In this document: piece by piece, positions 9,301-18,665 of the stretch
Layout of the letters: each line of letters opens with the position of its first letter
Position numbering within the stretch: position 1 is the stretch's first letter
NCBI RefSeq assembly: GCF_002933855.1
Contig: NZ_BFAQ01000028.1
Coordinates: forward strand, 1 to 64,000
DNA from: Vibrio penaeicida
Lineage (GTDB): Bacteria > Pseudomonadota > Gammaproteobacteria > Enterobacterales > Vibrionaceae
Direction: 5' to 3'
Length of the DNA stretch: 64,000 nt
Notes under the pieces: model-generated
Database searches by the model: none
Seen by the model: the letters and a program-made list of their open reading frames with translations, nothing else
Told to the model about the DNA's origin: nothing
Translations under genes and position numbers: made by a program

Positions 9301-10853
9301 TTTCACCACCACCACACCACGATATCTACTCTATCGAAGATTTGGCACAGCTCATTTACGATCTGAAAAACGCCAACCGAAAAGGTCGCGTGAACGTTAA
9401 GCTGGTTTCTGAAGCAGGTGTGGGGACGATTGCCTCTGGTGTTGCTAAAGCCAAAGCTGATGTCGTTCTCATTGCCGGATTCGATGGTGGTACAGGTGCT
9501 TCACCGATGTCTTCAATTCGTCACACAGGTCTACCGTGGGAATTGGGCTTGGCAGAAACGCACCAAACCCTTCTTAAGAATGGTTTGCGTAACCGCATCG
9601 TGGTTCAGTCTGATGGCCAGATGAAAACCCCTCGTGATTTAGCCATGGCGACACTTCTCGGCGCTGAAGAATGGGGCGTGGCGACAGCCGCTCTTGTTGT
9701 AGAAGGTTGTATCATGATGCGTAAGTGTCATAAGAACACTTGCCCAGTTGGTATCGCAACACAAAACAAAACGCTACGTGAGCGCTTTGATGGTCGCGTA
9801 GAAGACGTCGTGACTTTCTTCCAATACATGGCAGAAGGCTTACGTGAGATTATGGCTGAACTTGGTTTCCGCTCTATCGCTGAAATGGTAGGTCAGTCTC
9901 ACAAATTGAAAGTACGTGAAAACATCGCTCACTGGAAATACAAAAACCTAGACCTTTCTCCTGTCTTGCACATTGAGCAAGCGCGCGAAGAAGACGGTGT
10001 TTACAACCAGAAAGAGCAAAACCACAACTTGGAAGAAGTACTGGATCGCCAGCTAATTAAACTGGCACAGCCAGCTTTAGAATTCGGTGAACCAGTCAGT
10101 GCAACACTGCCTATCATCAACACCGATCGCAGTGCAGGCACCATGCTTTCCAATGAAATATCCAAAGTCTACAAAGACCAAGGGTTACCTCAGCCAATGA
10201 ACGTTAAGTTCAACGGTAGTGCCGGTCAGTCGTTTGGCGCATTCCTTGCGAAGGGTGTGAAATTCGAAGTGGAAGGTGATGCGAACGATTACTGGGGTAA
10301 AGGCTTATCTGGCGGTACGTTAGTCCTTTATCCAGATTCAAAATCCAGCATTGTCGCGGAAGACAACATCGTTGTAGGTAACGTATGTTTCTACGGTGCA
10401 ACCTCCGGTGAATCCTACATTCGTGGTCTAGCAGGTGAACGTTTCTGTGTTCGTAACTCTGGTGCCAAGGTAGTCGTTGAAGGTGTAGGTGACCACGGTT
10501 GTGAATACATGACAGGTGGTACAGCCGTTATTCTTGGCTCTACAGGTCGTAACTTCGCGGCAGGCATGAGCGGCGGTGTCGCTTACGTTTGGGATACAGC
10601 AGGTGATTTCGAAACCAAGCTGAATGCTGAACTGGTCGATTTGGACCCAATTGAACAAGAAGACAAAGACCTGCTACTCAACATGCTGACCAAGCACGTT
10701 GAATTCACAGGAAGTGAAGTTGCTCAGTCTTTCCTTGATAACTTTGAAGCAAGCTTAACCACTATGGTGAAAGTTATGCCGCGCGATTACAAAGCGGTAC
10801 TTCAAAAGCGTAAAGCGGAAGCAGAACAGAAAGAAGAAGTGGAGGCAGTATAA
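6312..10853 (+). CDS. gltB: Glutamate synthase (NADPH) large subunit, copy 1
   Basis: Catalyses 2-oxoglutarate + glutamine + 2 electrons to 2 glutamate, with GltD supplying electrons from NADPH. The start at 6312 is chosen because GGAAGGAAG precedes it; an upstream in-frame ATG at 6282 has none. This gives a 20-residue propeptide before Cys21 (HDACGIGF), the N-terminal nucleophile of the class II amidotransferase domain. The amidotransferase domain is followed by the central domain and the FMN synthase domain (SNSGEGGEDP, GAKPGEGGQLPG). The [3Fe-4S] cysteines are in CIMMRKCHKNTC, and the C-terminus is the GXGXG beta-helix domain. Length (1513) is usual. The stop overlaps the gltD start by one base (TAATG), so the two are coupled. 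Confidence 0.97.
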   Translation: MVDREQKTQGLYTPELEHDACGIGFVAHLKNRKSHDVVTQALDMLARMEHRGGQGCDPCSGDGAGILLQKPHEFLLEETVKLGIKLPSFEKYGAGVVLFPKDEHKRAQCRDILERNAKRLDLEVLGYRILPVDNSMIGADPLSTEPQFEHVFVTGGPGTTPEELERKLYVLRNYTVRVCLESVSNIGDDFYINSMSYKTIVYKGQLTTEQVPQYFLDLQNPTMVTALALVHSRFSTNTFPRWRLAQPFRYIAHNGEINTVRGNLNWMKAREAILESDLFTQAEIDMLLPICQEGSSDSSNFDMALELLVLSGRSLPHALMMMIPEAWQENKNMDPTRRAFYQYHANIMEPWDGPASVCFTDGVQVGATLDRNGLRPSRYTVTKDDFLVMASESGVVEIEPENVEFRGRLQPGRIFVADLEQGRIISDEEVKDGIANAQPYEQWVEDNLLSLKGLPEAGNKHHQPSSERLMHHQQAFGVSSEEVNEIIVPMAKDGKEPLSAMGADWPLAVLSHQSQHLSNYFKQLFAQVTNPPIDPIRERMVMSLNTYLGKDQNLLAETPEHCQKVELESPVLSNAELEKLRAIDNEHLQAKTLDIVFRASEEEGKLERALKRICQYAEDAVIDGYSIILLTDRAVNSNHAAIPAMLAVGAVHHHLIRKGLRAKCDIVVETGDARETHHFATLCGYGANAVNPYLVTETIVDLQKKRKLDPETPSDVLFENYRKGVNGGLLKIFSKMGISTLQSYHGAQIFEALGISKSVVEKYFTGTVTRIEGLTIDDIAKEVLVRHRVGYPTREIPVQVLDVGGVYQWKQRGEKHLFNPETISLLQQSTRNKDFDQFKQYAKAVDDQGDDAATLRSQLDFIKNPAGSIPLEEVESIESILKRFATGAMSFGSISYEAHSTLAVAMNRIGAKSNSGEGGEDPARFERKKNGDWERSAIKQVASGRFGVTSYYLTNADEIQIKMAQGAKPGEGGQLPGDKVDDWIGATRHSTPGVGLISPPPHHDIYSIEDLAQLIYDLKNANRKGRVNVKLVSEAGVGTIASGVAKAKADVVLIAGFDGGTGASPMSSIRHTGLPWELGLAETHQTLLKNGLRNRIVVQSDGQMKTPRDLAMATLLGAEEWGVATAALVVEGCIMMRKCHKNTCPVGIATQNKTLRERFDGRVEDVVTFFQYMAEGLREIMAELGFRSIAEMVGQSHKLKVRENIAHWKYKNLDLSPVLHIEQAREEDGVYNQKEQNHNLEEVLDRQLIKLAQPALEFGEPVSATLPIINTDRSAGTMLSNEISKVYKDQGLPQPMNVKFNGSAGQSFGAFLAKGVKFEVEGDANDYWGKGLSGGTLVLYPDSKSSIVAEDNIVVGNVCFYGATSGESYIRGLAGERFCVRNSGAKVVVEGVGDHGCEYMTGGTAVILGSTGRNFAAGMSGGVAYVWDTAGDFETKLNAELVDLDPIEQEDKDLLLNMLTKHVEFTGSEVAQSFLDNFEASLTTMVKVMPRDYKAVLQKRKAEAEQKEEVEAV

Positions 10854-12322
10854 TGGGTAAGCCTACTGGATTTTTAGAGCATGGTCGTGAGCTTCCAAGA
10901 AAGCTCGATCCAAGCGTTCGAATTGAAAACAACAAAGAGTTTGTGCTGAACGAAGAGTTCGGAACCAAAATCAATACTCAAGCTTCTCGCTGTATGGATT
11001 GTGGTGTGCCGTTTTGTCATAACGGCTGCCCTATTGGCAACATCATTCCTGAATTCAATGATGCGGTCTTTCGCGACAGCTGGGAAGAAGCGTGGAACAT
11101 TCTAAGTTCCACCAACAATTTCCCAGAATTTACCGGCCGCGTATGCCCTGCTCCTTGTGAGAGCTCGTGTGTATTGGGTATTAACCAAGATCCAATCACC
11201 ATCTGTAACATCGAGAAAACCATCGTTGAAACAGCGTATCGGGAAGGTTATGCCAAACCGAAAACACCGCGTTCACGTACGGGTAAAACTGTGGCAATCA
11301 TCGGCAGTGGTCCTGCTGGTCTATCTGCTGCAGAACAGCTAAACAGTGCGGGTCACTTAGTCACGGTATTCGAACGTGATGAAAAAGTGGGTGGCTTACT
11401 GCGCTTTGGTATTCCTGACTTCAAACTCAGCATGTCTGTTATTGATCGTAAAATCGATTTAATGGAAAAAGCGGGCATCAAGTTTGTTGTAAACGCGCAC
11501 ATCGGTGTCGACATCAACGCAGTGCAACTTCGTCAAGACTTCGATGTGGTATTGCTAACGGGTGGTTCTACTGTGCCACGCGATTTGCCAGTACCGGGTC
11601 GTGAACTGAAAGGCGTGCACTTTGCGATGGAGTTCTTAGGTCAGAACAACCGCCGTGCAAACGACATGGATCTGAAAACCAAAGAAATTCACGCTAAAGG
11701 CAAAAACGTTGTCGTGATAGGTGGTGGTGATACAGGTTCTGACTGTGTGGGAACTTCTAACCGTCACAAAGCGGCGAGCATCACTCAGGTTGAAATCATG
11801 CCGATTCCACCAGAGAAGCGCCCTGTAAACATGCCATGGCCTCAATACCCGATGATCATGCGTACTTCGACATCTCATGAAGAAGGCTGTGACCGCCACT
11901 GGAATATCCTGACCAAAGAATTTGTCGGTGACGATGAAGGTCAAGTAACAGGTTTACGCATTGCCGATATCGTATGGCAGGACGCCAAACCTGGTGAGCG
12001 CCCATCATTTGATGAAGTTGCTGGTAGTGAACGCGTGATTCCATGTGATTTGGCTTTCTTGGCCATGGGTTTCTTGCACCCAGAACCAACCGGTATTCTT
12101 GCGCAATTGGATATCAAGCTTGATGAGCGTGGTAACGTTGCTACTCAAGATTTCCAAACGAACCAAAAAGGTGTATTTGCTGCAGGTGATATGCGTACTG
12201 GGCAGTCATTAGTGGTTCGTTGTATCAATGAAGGGCGCGAATCTGCTCGCGCTATTGATGAACATTTAATGGGCAACACCAATTTAGAAGCAAAAGCCGA
12301 TTCGCTGATGCTTTCAGTATAA
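10853..12322 (+). CDS. gltD: Glutamate synthase small subunit, copy 1
   Basis: FAD- and iron-sulfur-containing subunit that passes electrons from NADPH to GltB. The N-terminal domain has two cysteine groups for [4Fe-4S] clusters (CMDCGVPFCHNGC and CPAPCESSC). The FAD site is GSGPAGLSAA (about residue 148), the NADPH site is GGGDTGSDC (about 293), and a second FAD segment FAAGDMRTGQS lies near the C-terminus. At 489 residues it is slightly longer than E. coli GltD (472). It is translationally coupled to gltB and followed by a strong terminator, so gltBD is a two-gene operon. Confidence 0.96.
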   Translation: MGKPTGFLEHGRELPRKLDPSVRIENNKEFVLNEEFGTKINTQASRCMDCGVPFCHNGCPIGNIIPEFNDAVFRDSWEEAWNILSSTNNFPEFTGRVCPAPCESSCVLGINQDPITICNIEKTIVETAYREGYAKPKTPRSRTGKTVAIIGSGPAGLSAAEQLNSAGHLVTVFERDEKVGGLLRFGIPDFKLSMSVIDRKIDLMEKAGIKFVVNAHIGVDINAVQLRQDFDVVLLTGGSTVPRDLPVPGRELKGVHFAMEFLGQNNRRANDMDLKTKEIHAKGKNVVVIGGGDTGSDCVGTSNRHKAASITQVEIMPIPPEKRPVNMPWPQYPMIMRTSTSHEEGCDRHWNILTKEFVGDDEGQVTGLRIADIVWQDAKPGERPSFDEVAGSERVIPCDLAFLAMGFLHPEPTGILAQLDIKLDERGNVATQDFQTNQKGVFAAGDMRTGQSLVVRCINEGRESARAIDEHLMGNTNLEAKADSLMLSV

Positions 12323-12327
12323 AAATA

Positions 12328-12399
12328 GGCAAAGCGATACGTTGCTTTGCCAACTCCTTCCTGAACTTTGCCAGCAACATTTGTTGCTGGCATTTTTTT
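12328..12399 (+). terminator. Tandem hairpins ending gltBD
   Basis: The first hairpin has GGCAAAGC/GCTTTGCC arms (12328-12351). The second has GCCAGCAACA paired to TGTTGCTGGC (12370-12391) followed by seven Ts, a typical intrinsic terminator. Confidence 0.85.
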
Positions 12400-12690
12400 G
12401 CCTTCAATTGTGAATAAAATGTTAAAAACATCATTCTAACTCATTGTTTACATGACAAATAAACGAGGCAAATCACCAAATTTCCTTAGTTATACCGACA
12501 AATATCCAATAACTTGACGTTTTCTATCATTAGCTATAGGTTGTGAAGCTGGTGATAACAAAATGACACCGCAATGTTAAGAAAATAGAGAGTTTGGCAA
12601 CTATAATTATTACGCCACTCCACATAACTATAAAAATATAAGTTACACAATTCCCTTACCAGGAAGGTAGGAAGCAAAGGGAGAATTGCA
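12400..12690. other. Spacer and promoter region upstream of second gltB
   Basis: No gene seen. A possible sigma-70 promoter has TTGACG at 12514-12519 and TATAGG at 12535-12540, but the 15-base spacing is short. AAAGGGAG directly upstream of 12691 is a good ribosome-binding site for the next gene. With the terminator before it, this spacer suggests that the second pair is transcribed on its own. Confidence 0.4.
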
Positions 12691-15600
12691 ATGGCTCTTT
12701 ACGATCCTCGTCTTGAAAAAGACAACTGTGGATTCGGTTTGATCGCCCATATGGAAGGTCAGCCGAGTCACAAACTCGTCCGCACTGCTATTTCAGCACT
12801 CGACAGAATGACTCACCGTGGTGGTATTGCCGCCGACGGTAAAACGGGTGATGGCTGCGGATTACTACTTCAAAAGCCAGATACTTATCTGCGCATTATC
12901 GCCCAAGAACAAGGTTGGAACCTAGGCAAGCAGTATGCGGTTGGCATGGTTTTCTTTAGCCAAGACCCAGAAAAAGCAAAAGAAGCCAAACGTTTAATTA
13001 ACGAAGAGTTAGCAAGAGAAACACTCACTGTCGTTGGTTGGCGTGATGTTCCCATCAACACCGATGTTTTAGGTCCGATCGCTAATGCGTCCGTTCCTAA
13101 CATCGAGCAAGTGTTTATCTCAGCCCCAGCAGGTTGGCGAGAACGCGATATTGAACGTCGCTTGTATATTGCTCGTCGACGCATTGAAAAACAAATTCAA
13201 GACGATGACAATTTTTATATTTGTAGCCTATCGACTCAGGTCATCGTGTACAAAGGGCTGTGCATGCCTGCGGATCTACCACGATTCTATTTGGACTTGG
13301 CAGATCTGCGTATGGAATCGGCGATTTGCTTGTTCCACCAACGTTTCTCCACCAACACACAACCGCGCTGGCCACTGGCTCAACCATTCCGCTATTTAGC
13401 GCACAACGGTGAAATCAATACGATTGAAGGTAACCGTCAATGGGCTAGAGCACGTGCTTACAAGTTCTCGTCGCCACTGCTACCAGACTTACAAAGTGCC
13501 GCGCCATTTGTGAATGAAACGGGTTCTGATTCATCCAGCTTAGATAACATGTTGGACTTGTTCTTAGCGGGTGGTATGGATGTGTTCCGTGCCATGCGTA
13601 TGCTGGTTCCACCTGCGTGGCAAAATCACCCAGACATGGACCCAGATCTACGTGCGTTTTATGACTTTAACTCAAAACATATGGAGCCTTGGGATGGGCC
13701 AGCAGGGATCGTTTTATCGGACGGTCGTTACGCTGCCTGTAACTTAGATAGAAATGGTTTGCGCCCAGCCCGATATGTCATCACAAAAGACAACCTGATT
13801 ACGCTCGCTTCAGAAGTGGGTATATGGGATTACACGCCAGATGAAGTCTCTGAAAAAGGACGTGTTGGTCCCGGTGAACTTCTGGTTATCGACACTCGGA
13901 AAGGGAAACTTTGGCAATCGTCTGAGATCGACAGCGACCTAAAGAGCCGTCACCCTTATCGTGAATGGATGGAAAACAACGTTCATCGCTTAACTCCCTT
14001 TGCAGAGTTAAAAGACGATGAAGTGGGTCAACGTAATTTTGATAACGATGAACTCAAGACTTATCAAAAGCAATTTGCAATGAGCAATGAAGAAGTCGAT
14101 CAAGTCCTTCGTGTACTGGGCGATATGGGGCAAGAAGCCGTCGGCTCAATGGGCGACGACACCCCAATGGCTGTTTTATCTTCCAAGGAGCGCTTGGTAA
14201 CGGATTACTTCCGTCAAAAGTTTGCACAGGTCACCAACCCACCGATTGATCCACTTCGTGAAAAACACGTCATGTCATTGGCCACCAGCGTGGGTCAGGA
14301 AATGAATGTGTTCTGCGAAACCGACGGTCACGCACACCGAGTTGCCTTTGAGTCACCAGTTTTGCTGTATTCCGATATGTTGCAGTTGCTTGAACTGAAT
14401 GACGAACACTACCGAAATACCATTCTAGACATTAACTTTGATCCTAAAGAAAAGTCGCTAGAGCAAGCCATCCATGACTTGTGCGAGCAAGCTGAAACCG
14501 TTGTCCGTCAAGGCACCGTCCTTGTTGTTTTATCCGATCGTGATATCCAGAAAGGGAAACTGCCGATTCCGGCTGCAATGGCAGTGGGTGCGGTACAAAC
14601 TCATCTGATCAATGCCAATTTACGCTGTGATGCCAATATTATTGTGGAAACGGCGACGGCACGCGATCCTCATCAATTCGCAGTATTACTGGGCTTTGGT
14701 GCGACTGCGGTTTATCCATATCTAGCTTATGAAGCCTTAGGTAAAGCCATTGATGATCGTGCACTGGAACGCTCCTACGGAGAAGCGATGCTGAACTATC
14801 GCAATGGCATCAATAAAGGGCTATACAAGATCATGTCCAAAATGGGCATTTCGACCATCGCCTCCTATCGCTGCTCTCAGTTGTTTGAAGCCGTTGGATT
14901 ACACCAAGATGTTGTCGATCTTTGTTTCAAAGGGGTGACGAGCCGAATCCAAGGTGCCTCATTCAGCGATTTCCAACAAGATGTGTTCAATCTGTCTCGT
15001 AAAGCATGGGCAAAACGCAAGCCCATCGACCACGGTGGATTGCTGAAATTTGTCCACGGTGGGGAATTTCACGCCTACAACCCAGATGTCGTCAGCACAT
15101 TGCAAACGGCGGTCAATTCGGGTGAAACCAATGACTATAAGTCCTTTTCTAAGCAGGTTAATGAACGTCCTGCCGCCATGTTGCGTGACTTATTGAAACT
15201 AAAGAAAGCAGACAAAGCGCTGCCACTAGAAAAAATTGAGCCAAACACCGAACTCTTTAAGCGATTCGATTCAGCGGCCATGTCGATTGGTGCACTCAGC
15301 CCTGAAGCACACGAAGCATTAGCCATGGCAATGAATCGCTTAGGCGGCTACTCAAACTCCGGGGAAGGCGGTGAGGATCCGCGTCGCTTTGGTACGGAAC
15401 GTAATTCACGTATCAAACAAGTGGCATCGGGTCGATTTGGCGTTACCCCGCACTATCTGACCAATGCGGACGTATTGCAAATCAAAGTGGCTCAAGGGGC
15501 AAAACCAGGGGAAGGTGGTCAGCTTCCGGGTCACAAAGTCACGGCTGAAATTGCCAAACTGCGTTACTCGGTGCAGGGTGTCACACTGATATCGCCACCA

Positions 15601-17154
15601 CCTCACCACGATATTTACTCTATCGAAGATTTGGCACAGCTAATTTTCGATCTTAAACAGGTTAACCCTAATGCATTGGTTTCCGTCAAATTGGTTTCCG
15701 AGCCAGGTGTCGGCACCATTGCCACTGGTGTTGCCAAAGCGTATGCCGACCTCATTACCATATCCGGTTACGACGGTGGTACCGCTGCCAGCCCATTAAC
15801 GTCGGTCAAATATGCTGGTTGTCCTTGGGAACTGGGGCTTGCAGAAACTCAGCAAGCATTAGTTGCCAATAGCTTACGCCATAAAATCCGCTTACAAGTG
15901 GATGGCGGGCTAAAAACGGGCTTAGACGTCGTGAAAGCCGCCATTTTAGGGGCAGAAAGCTTCGGCTTTGGTACCGCTCCAATGGTTGCGATGGGCTGTA
16001 AGTTCCTCCGAATCTGTCACCTAAATAACTGTGCAACGGGCGTTGCTACTCAGGATGAAACCCTGCGTAAGCAGTATTTCAAAGGGTTGCCAGATATGGT
16101 TGTCAACTACTTCACAGGGCTTGCCGAAGAAGTACGTGAAATCATGGCTGAGCTGGGCGTTGAAAAACTCACAGACTTAATAGGGCGCACCGACTTGCTT
16201 GAAGCCGTTCAAGGTATGACGGCAAAACAAAGCAAGCTCGACCTTTCGGGAATTTTGGAAAAGCCAATCTCACCGCAAGGGCACCCTGTCAGTTGGACTG
16301 AGCCGAATACGCCATTTGATAACGCTGCGTTAAATCAAAAAATCATCTCTGATGCCATGGCGGCGGTCGAAGCCAAGCAAAGTGCTAACTTTTACTACGA
16401 TGTGATTAATACCGATCGCTCGGTAGGCGCACGTTTGTCTGGAGAAATCGCCAAGCGATATGGTAATCAGGGAATGGCAACCCAACCCATTAAGTTGTAC
16501 TTAAATGGCACCGCTGGGCAGTCCTTCGGCGTATGGAATGCTGGAGGTGTTGAACTCTACCTGACTGGTGATGCGAATGACTATGTCGGTAAAGGCATGG
16601 CAGGCGGAAAAATCTCGATCAAGCCACATTTAGGTACTGCGTTCCGCTGTAATGAAGCAACGATAATAGGCAATACCTGCTTGTACGGTGCGACAGGCGG
16701 GAAGCTGTTTGCGGCAGGTAAAGCTGGCGAGCGTTTTGGCGTTCGAAACTCAGGCACCATTGCTGTCATTGAAGGCGCAGGCGACAACGCATGTGAGTAC
16801 ATGACGGGAGGTGTTGTTGCCATTCTTGGCGCAACAGGCGTGAACTTTGGAGCGGGTATGACAGGCGGATTTGCCTATGTACTGGATGCGAACGACGACT
16901 TTAAAGGGCGTGTGAACACAGAATCGGTTGAAGCTCTATCACTCTCAGATCTCTACATCCATCAAGAGCATTTGAGAGGGTTGATATCAGAACATTTGGA
17001 CGAAACCAACTCGGCACATGCTGAGGAAATTCTGGCGAATTTCGACGAATGGATTCCTAAGTTCTACCTTGTGAAACCACAAGCCTCTGACTTGAGAACC
17101 TTGCTCGGTCACCAAAGTCGCAGCGCAGCTGAGTTGCGTGTTCAGGCACAGTAA
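12691..17154 (+). CDS. Glutamate synthase large subunit, copy 2
   Basis: Second complete glutamate synthase large subunit (1487 residues). The start gives MALYDPRLEKDNCGFG, placing the nucleophile at Cys13 after a 12-residue propeptide. FMN-domain motifs (SNSGEGGEDP, GAKPGEGGQLPG) and the [3Fe-4S] cysteines (CKFLRICHLNNC) are intact, as is the GXGXG domain. It is clearly diverged from the first copy along its whole length, for example lacking the DWE insert after EDPARF, so it is an old paralogue and not a recent tandem duplication. It forms an operon with the following small subunit. The two enzymes may differ in regulation or electron donor; the sequence does not say which. Confidence 0.95.
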   Translation: MALYDPRLEKDNCGFGLIAHMEGQPSHKLVRTAISALDRMTHRGGIAADGKTGDGCGLLLQKPDTYLRIIAQEQGWNLGKQYAVGMVFFSQDPEKAKEAKRLINEELARETLTVVGWRDVPINTDVLGPIANASVPNIEQVFISAPAGWRERDIERRLYIARRRIEKQIQDDDNFYICSLSTQVIVYKGLCMPADLPRFYLDLADLRMESAICLFHQRFSTNTQPRWPLAQPFRYLAHNGEINTIEGNRQWARARAYKFSSPLLPDLQSAAPFVNETGSDSSSLDNMLDLFLAGGMDVFRAMRMLVPPAWQNHPDMDPDLRAFYDFNSKHMEPWDGPAGIVLSDGRYAACNLDRNGLRPARYVITKDNLITLASEVGIWDYTPDEVSEKGRVGPGELLVIDTRKGKLWQSSEIDSDLKSRHPYREWMENNVHRLTPFAELKDDEVGQRNFDNDELKTYQKQFAMSNEEVDQVLRVLGDMGQEAVGSMGDDTPMAVLSSKERLVTDYFRQKFAQVTNPPIDPLREKHVMSLATSVGQEMNVFCETDGHAHRVAFESPVLLYSDMLQLLELNDEHYRNTILDINFDPKEKSLEQAIHDLCEQAETVVRQGTVLVVLSDRDIQKGKLPIPAAMAVGAVQTHLINANLRCDANIIVETATARDPHQFAVLLGFGATAVYPYLAYEALGKAIDDRALERSYGEAMLNYRNGINKGLYKIMSKMGISTIASYRCSQLFEAVGLHQDVVDLCFKGVTSRIQGASFSDFQQDVFNLSRKAWAKRKPIDHGGLLKFVHGGEFHAYNPDVVSTLQTAVNSGETNDYKSFSKQVNERPAAMLRDLLKLKKADKALPLEKIEPNTELFKRFDSAAMSIGALSPEAHEALAMAMNRLGGYSNSGEGGEDPRRFGTERNSRIKQVASGRFGVTPHYLTNADVLQIKVAQGAKPGEGGQLPGHKVTAEIAKLRYSVQGVTLISPPPHHDIYSIEDLAQLIFDLKQVNPNALVSVKLVSEPGVGTIATGVAKAYADLITISGYDGGTAASPLTSVKYAGCPWELGLAETQQALVANSLRHKIRLQVDGGLKTGLDVVKAAILGAESFGFGTAPMVAMGCKFLRICHLNNCATGVATQDETLRKQYFKGLPDMVVNYFTGLAEEVREIMAELGVEKLTDLIGRTDLLEAVQGMTAKQSKLDLSGILEKPISPQGHPVSWTEPNTPFDNAALNQKIISDAMAAVEAKQSANFYYDVINTDRSVGARLSGEIAKRYGNQGMATQPIKLYLNGTAGQSFGVWNAGGVELYLTGDANDYVGKGMAGGKISIKPHLGTAFRCNEATIIGNTCLYGATGGKLFAAGKAGERFGVRNSGTIAVIEGAGDNACEYMTGGVVAILGATGVNFGAGMTGGFAYVLDANDDFKGRVNTESVEALSLSDLYIHQEHLRGLISEHLDETNSAHAEEILANFDEWIPKFYLVKPQASDLRTLLGHQSRSAAELRVQAQ

Positions 17155-17167
17155 GTAGGAGAGATTC

Positions 17168-18580
17168 ATGAGCCAGAACGTATACCAATTTATCGATGTT
17201 CAACGTGTCGATCCGGCTAAAAAGCCGCTTAAGATACGTAAAATCGAGTTTGTAGAAATCTACGAACCCTTCACCAATCAGCAAGCCACCGCGCAGGCTG
17301 ATCGCTGCTTAGACTGCGGAAACCCATACTGTGAGTGGAAATGCCCCGTTCACAACTACATTCCTCAATGGCTCAAGCTTGCCAATGAAGGAAGAATCAT
17401 AGAAGCGGTTGAGCTGTCTCACCAAACCAATAGCCTACCCGAAGTGTGTGGGCGTGTGTGTCCACAAGATCGCCTGTGTGAAGGTTCTTGTACGCTTAAT
17501 GACGATTTCGGTGCAGTCACCATAGGTAACGTCGAAAAGTACATCACCGATAAAGCCTTCGAAATGGGCTGGAAACCCGACATGTCTGCCGTGGAATGGA
17601 CGGACAAAAAAGTCGCCATTATTGGTGCGGGTCCGGCAGGCCTTGCTGCCGCCGACATTTTGGTTCGAAATGGGGTAAAGCCAGTCGTATTTGATCGCTA
17701 CCCAGAAATCGGGGGCCTACTGACGTTTGGCATTCCTTCTTTCAAATTGGAAAAAGGGGTAATGGAAAACCGTCGTCGTATCTTCAGTGATATGGGCGTC
17801 GAATTTAAAATGAACGTAGAAGTTGGCAAAGATGTACAACTTCAAGAACTCATTGATGATTACGATGCTGTCTTCTTAGGCGTGGGCACCTATAAAAATA
17901 TGCGCGCAGGCTTAGAAAACGAAGAAGCGCCTGGCGTCTATGATGCGTTGCCATTCCTCATTTCTAACACGTATAAAGTGATGGAACTGGACACAACCGA
18001 TCCTTACATCGATATGTCGGGCAAGCGCGTAGTGGTTCTCGGTGGCGGAGACACAGCGATGGACTGTGTTCGCACGTCCATTCGCCAAGGTGCGAGCAAC
18101 GTTGTGTGTGCATACCGCCGCGATGAAGCCAACATGCCGGGCTCACGTCGTGAAGTGAAAAATGCCAAAGAAGAAGGTGTTAACTTCATGTTCAACCTTC
18201 AGCCTCTCGGTATTGAAGTGAACAAAGAAGGCAAAGTGGTGGGTGTGAAAGTGGTGAAAACCGCTCTAGGTGAACCCGATAGTGCTGGGCGTCGCCGACC
18301 AGAGCCCGTCGCGGGAAGCGAACACATTCTGGACGCCGATGCGGTGATCATGGCCTTTGGATTCCAACCACACAAAATGAGCTGGTTAGAACCGTTTGGT
18401 GTGGACTTGGATCAATGGGGTCGCATCAAGGCGCCGTTGGATCAAGAATTTCAATACCAAACATCCAATAAGAAGATCTTTGCTGGCGGTGACGCCGTAA
18501 GAGGATCGGATTTAGTGGTAACGGCGATTGATGAAGGCAGAAAAGCCGCGGAAGGAATCCTTGATTTCTTAGAAGTTTAA
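17168..18580 (+). CDS. Glutamate synthase small subunit, copy 2
   Basis: FAD/[4Fe-4S] NADPH-oxidising subunit paired with the upstream large subunit; TAGGAGAG precedes the ATG, 13 bases after the upstream stop. The cysteine groups are CLDCGNPYCEWKC and CPQDRLCEGSC. The FAD site is GAGPAGLAAA (about residue 157), the NAD(P) site is GGGDTAMDC (about 290), and FAGGDAVRGSD lies near the C-terminus. Length (470) matches E. coli GltD (472), so by length and motifs this copy looks closer to the enterobacterial GltD than the first one does. Stand-alone members of this family also serve other enzymes, but the operon makes glutamate synthase the best call. Confidence 0.94.
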   Translation: MSQNVYQFIDVQRVDPAKKPLKIRKIEFVEIYEPFTNQQATAQADRCLDCGNPYCEWKCPVHNYIPQWLKLANEGRIIEAVELSHQTNSLPEVCGRVCPQDRLCEGSCTLNDDFGAVTIGNVEKYITDKAFEMGWKPDMSAVEWTDKKVAIIGAGPAGLAAADILVRNGVKPVVFDRYPEIGGLLTFGIPSFKLEKGVMENRRRIFSDMGVEFKMNVEVGKDVQLQELIDDYDAVFLGVGTYKNMRAGLENEEAPGVYDALPFLISNTYKVMELDTTDPYIDMSGKRVVVLGGGDTAMDCVRTSIRQGASNVVCAYRRDEANMPGSRREVKNAKEEGVNFMFNLQPLGIEVNKEGKVVGVKVVKTALGEPDSAGRRRPEPVAGSEHILDADAVIMAFGFQPHKMSWLEPFGVDLDQWGRIKAPLDQEFQYQTSNKKIFAGGDAVRGSDLVVTAIDEGRKAAEGILDFLEV

Positions 18581-18610
18581 CTCGCCAACATTACACTTAA
18601 CACTTACTCT

Positions 18611-18645
18611 AAAAGCAAAGAATGCCGTTGTTCTTTGCTTTTTTC
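18611..18645 (+). terminator. Intrinsic terminator after second gltBD operon
   Basis: AAAAGCAAAGAA pairs with TTCTTTGCTTTT across an eight-base loop and runs into a T tract. The next gene's ribosome-binding site (AAGGAGAG) follows at once. Confidence 0.8.
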
Positions 18646-18665
18646 ATTCTAAGGAGAGTTCACCA

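Noticed and set aside
12514..12540. Promoter for the second gltB (TTGACG/TATAGG)
   Set aside because: The 15-base spacing is outside the usual range, so it is noted in the spacer entry but not called as a separate feature.
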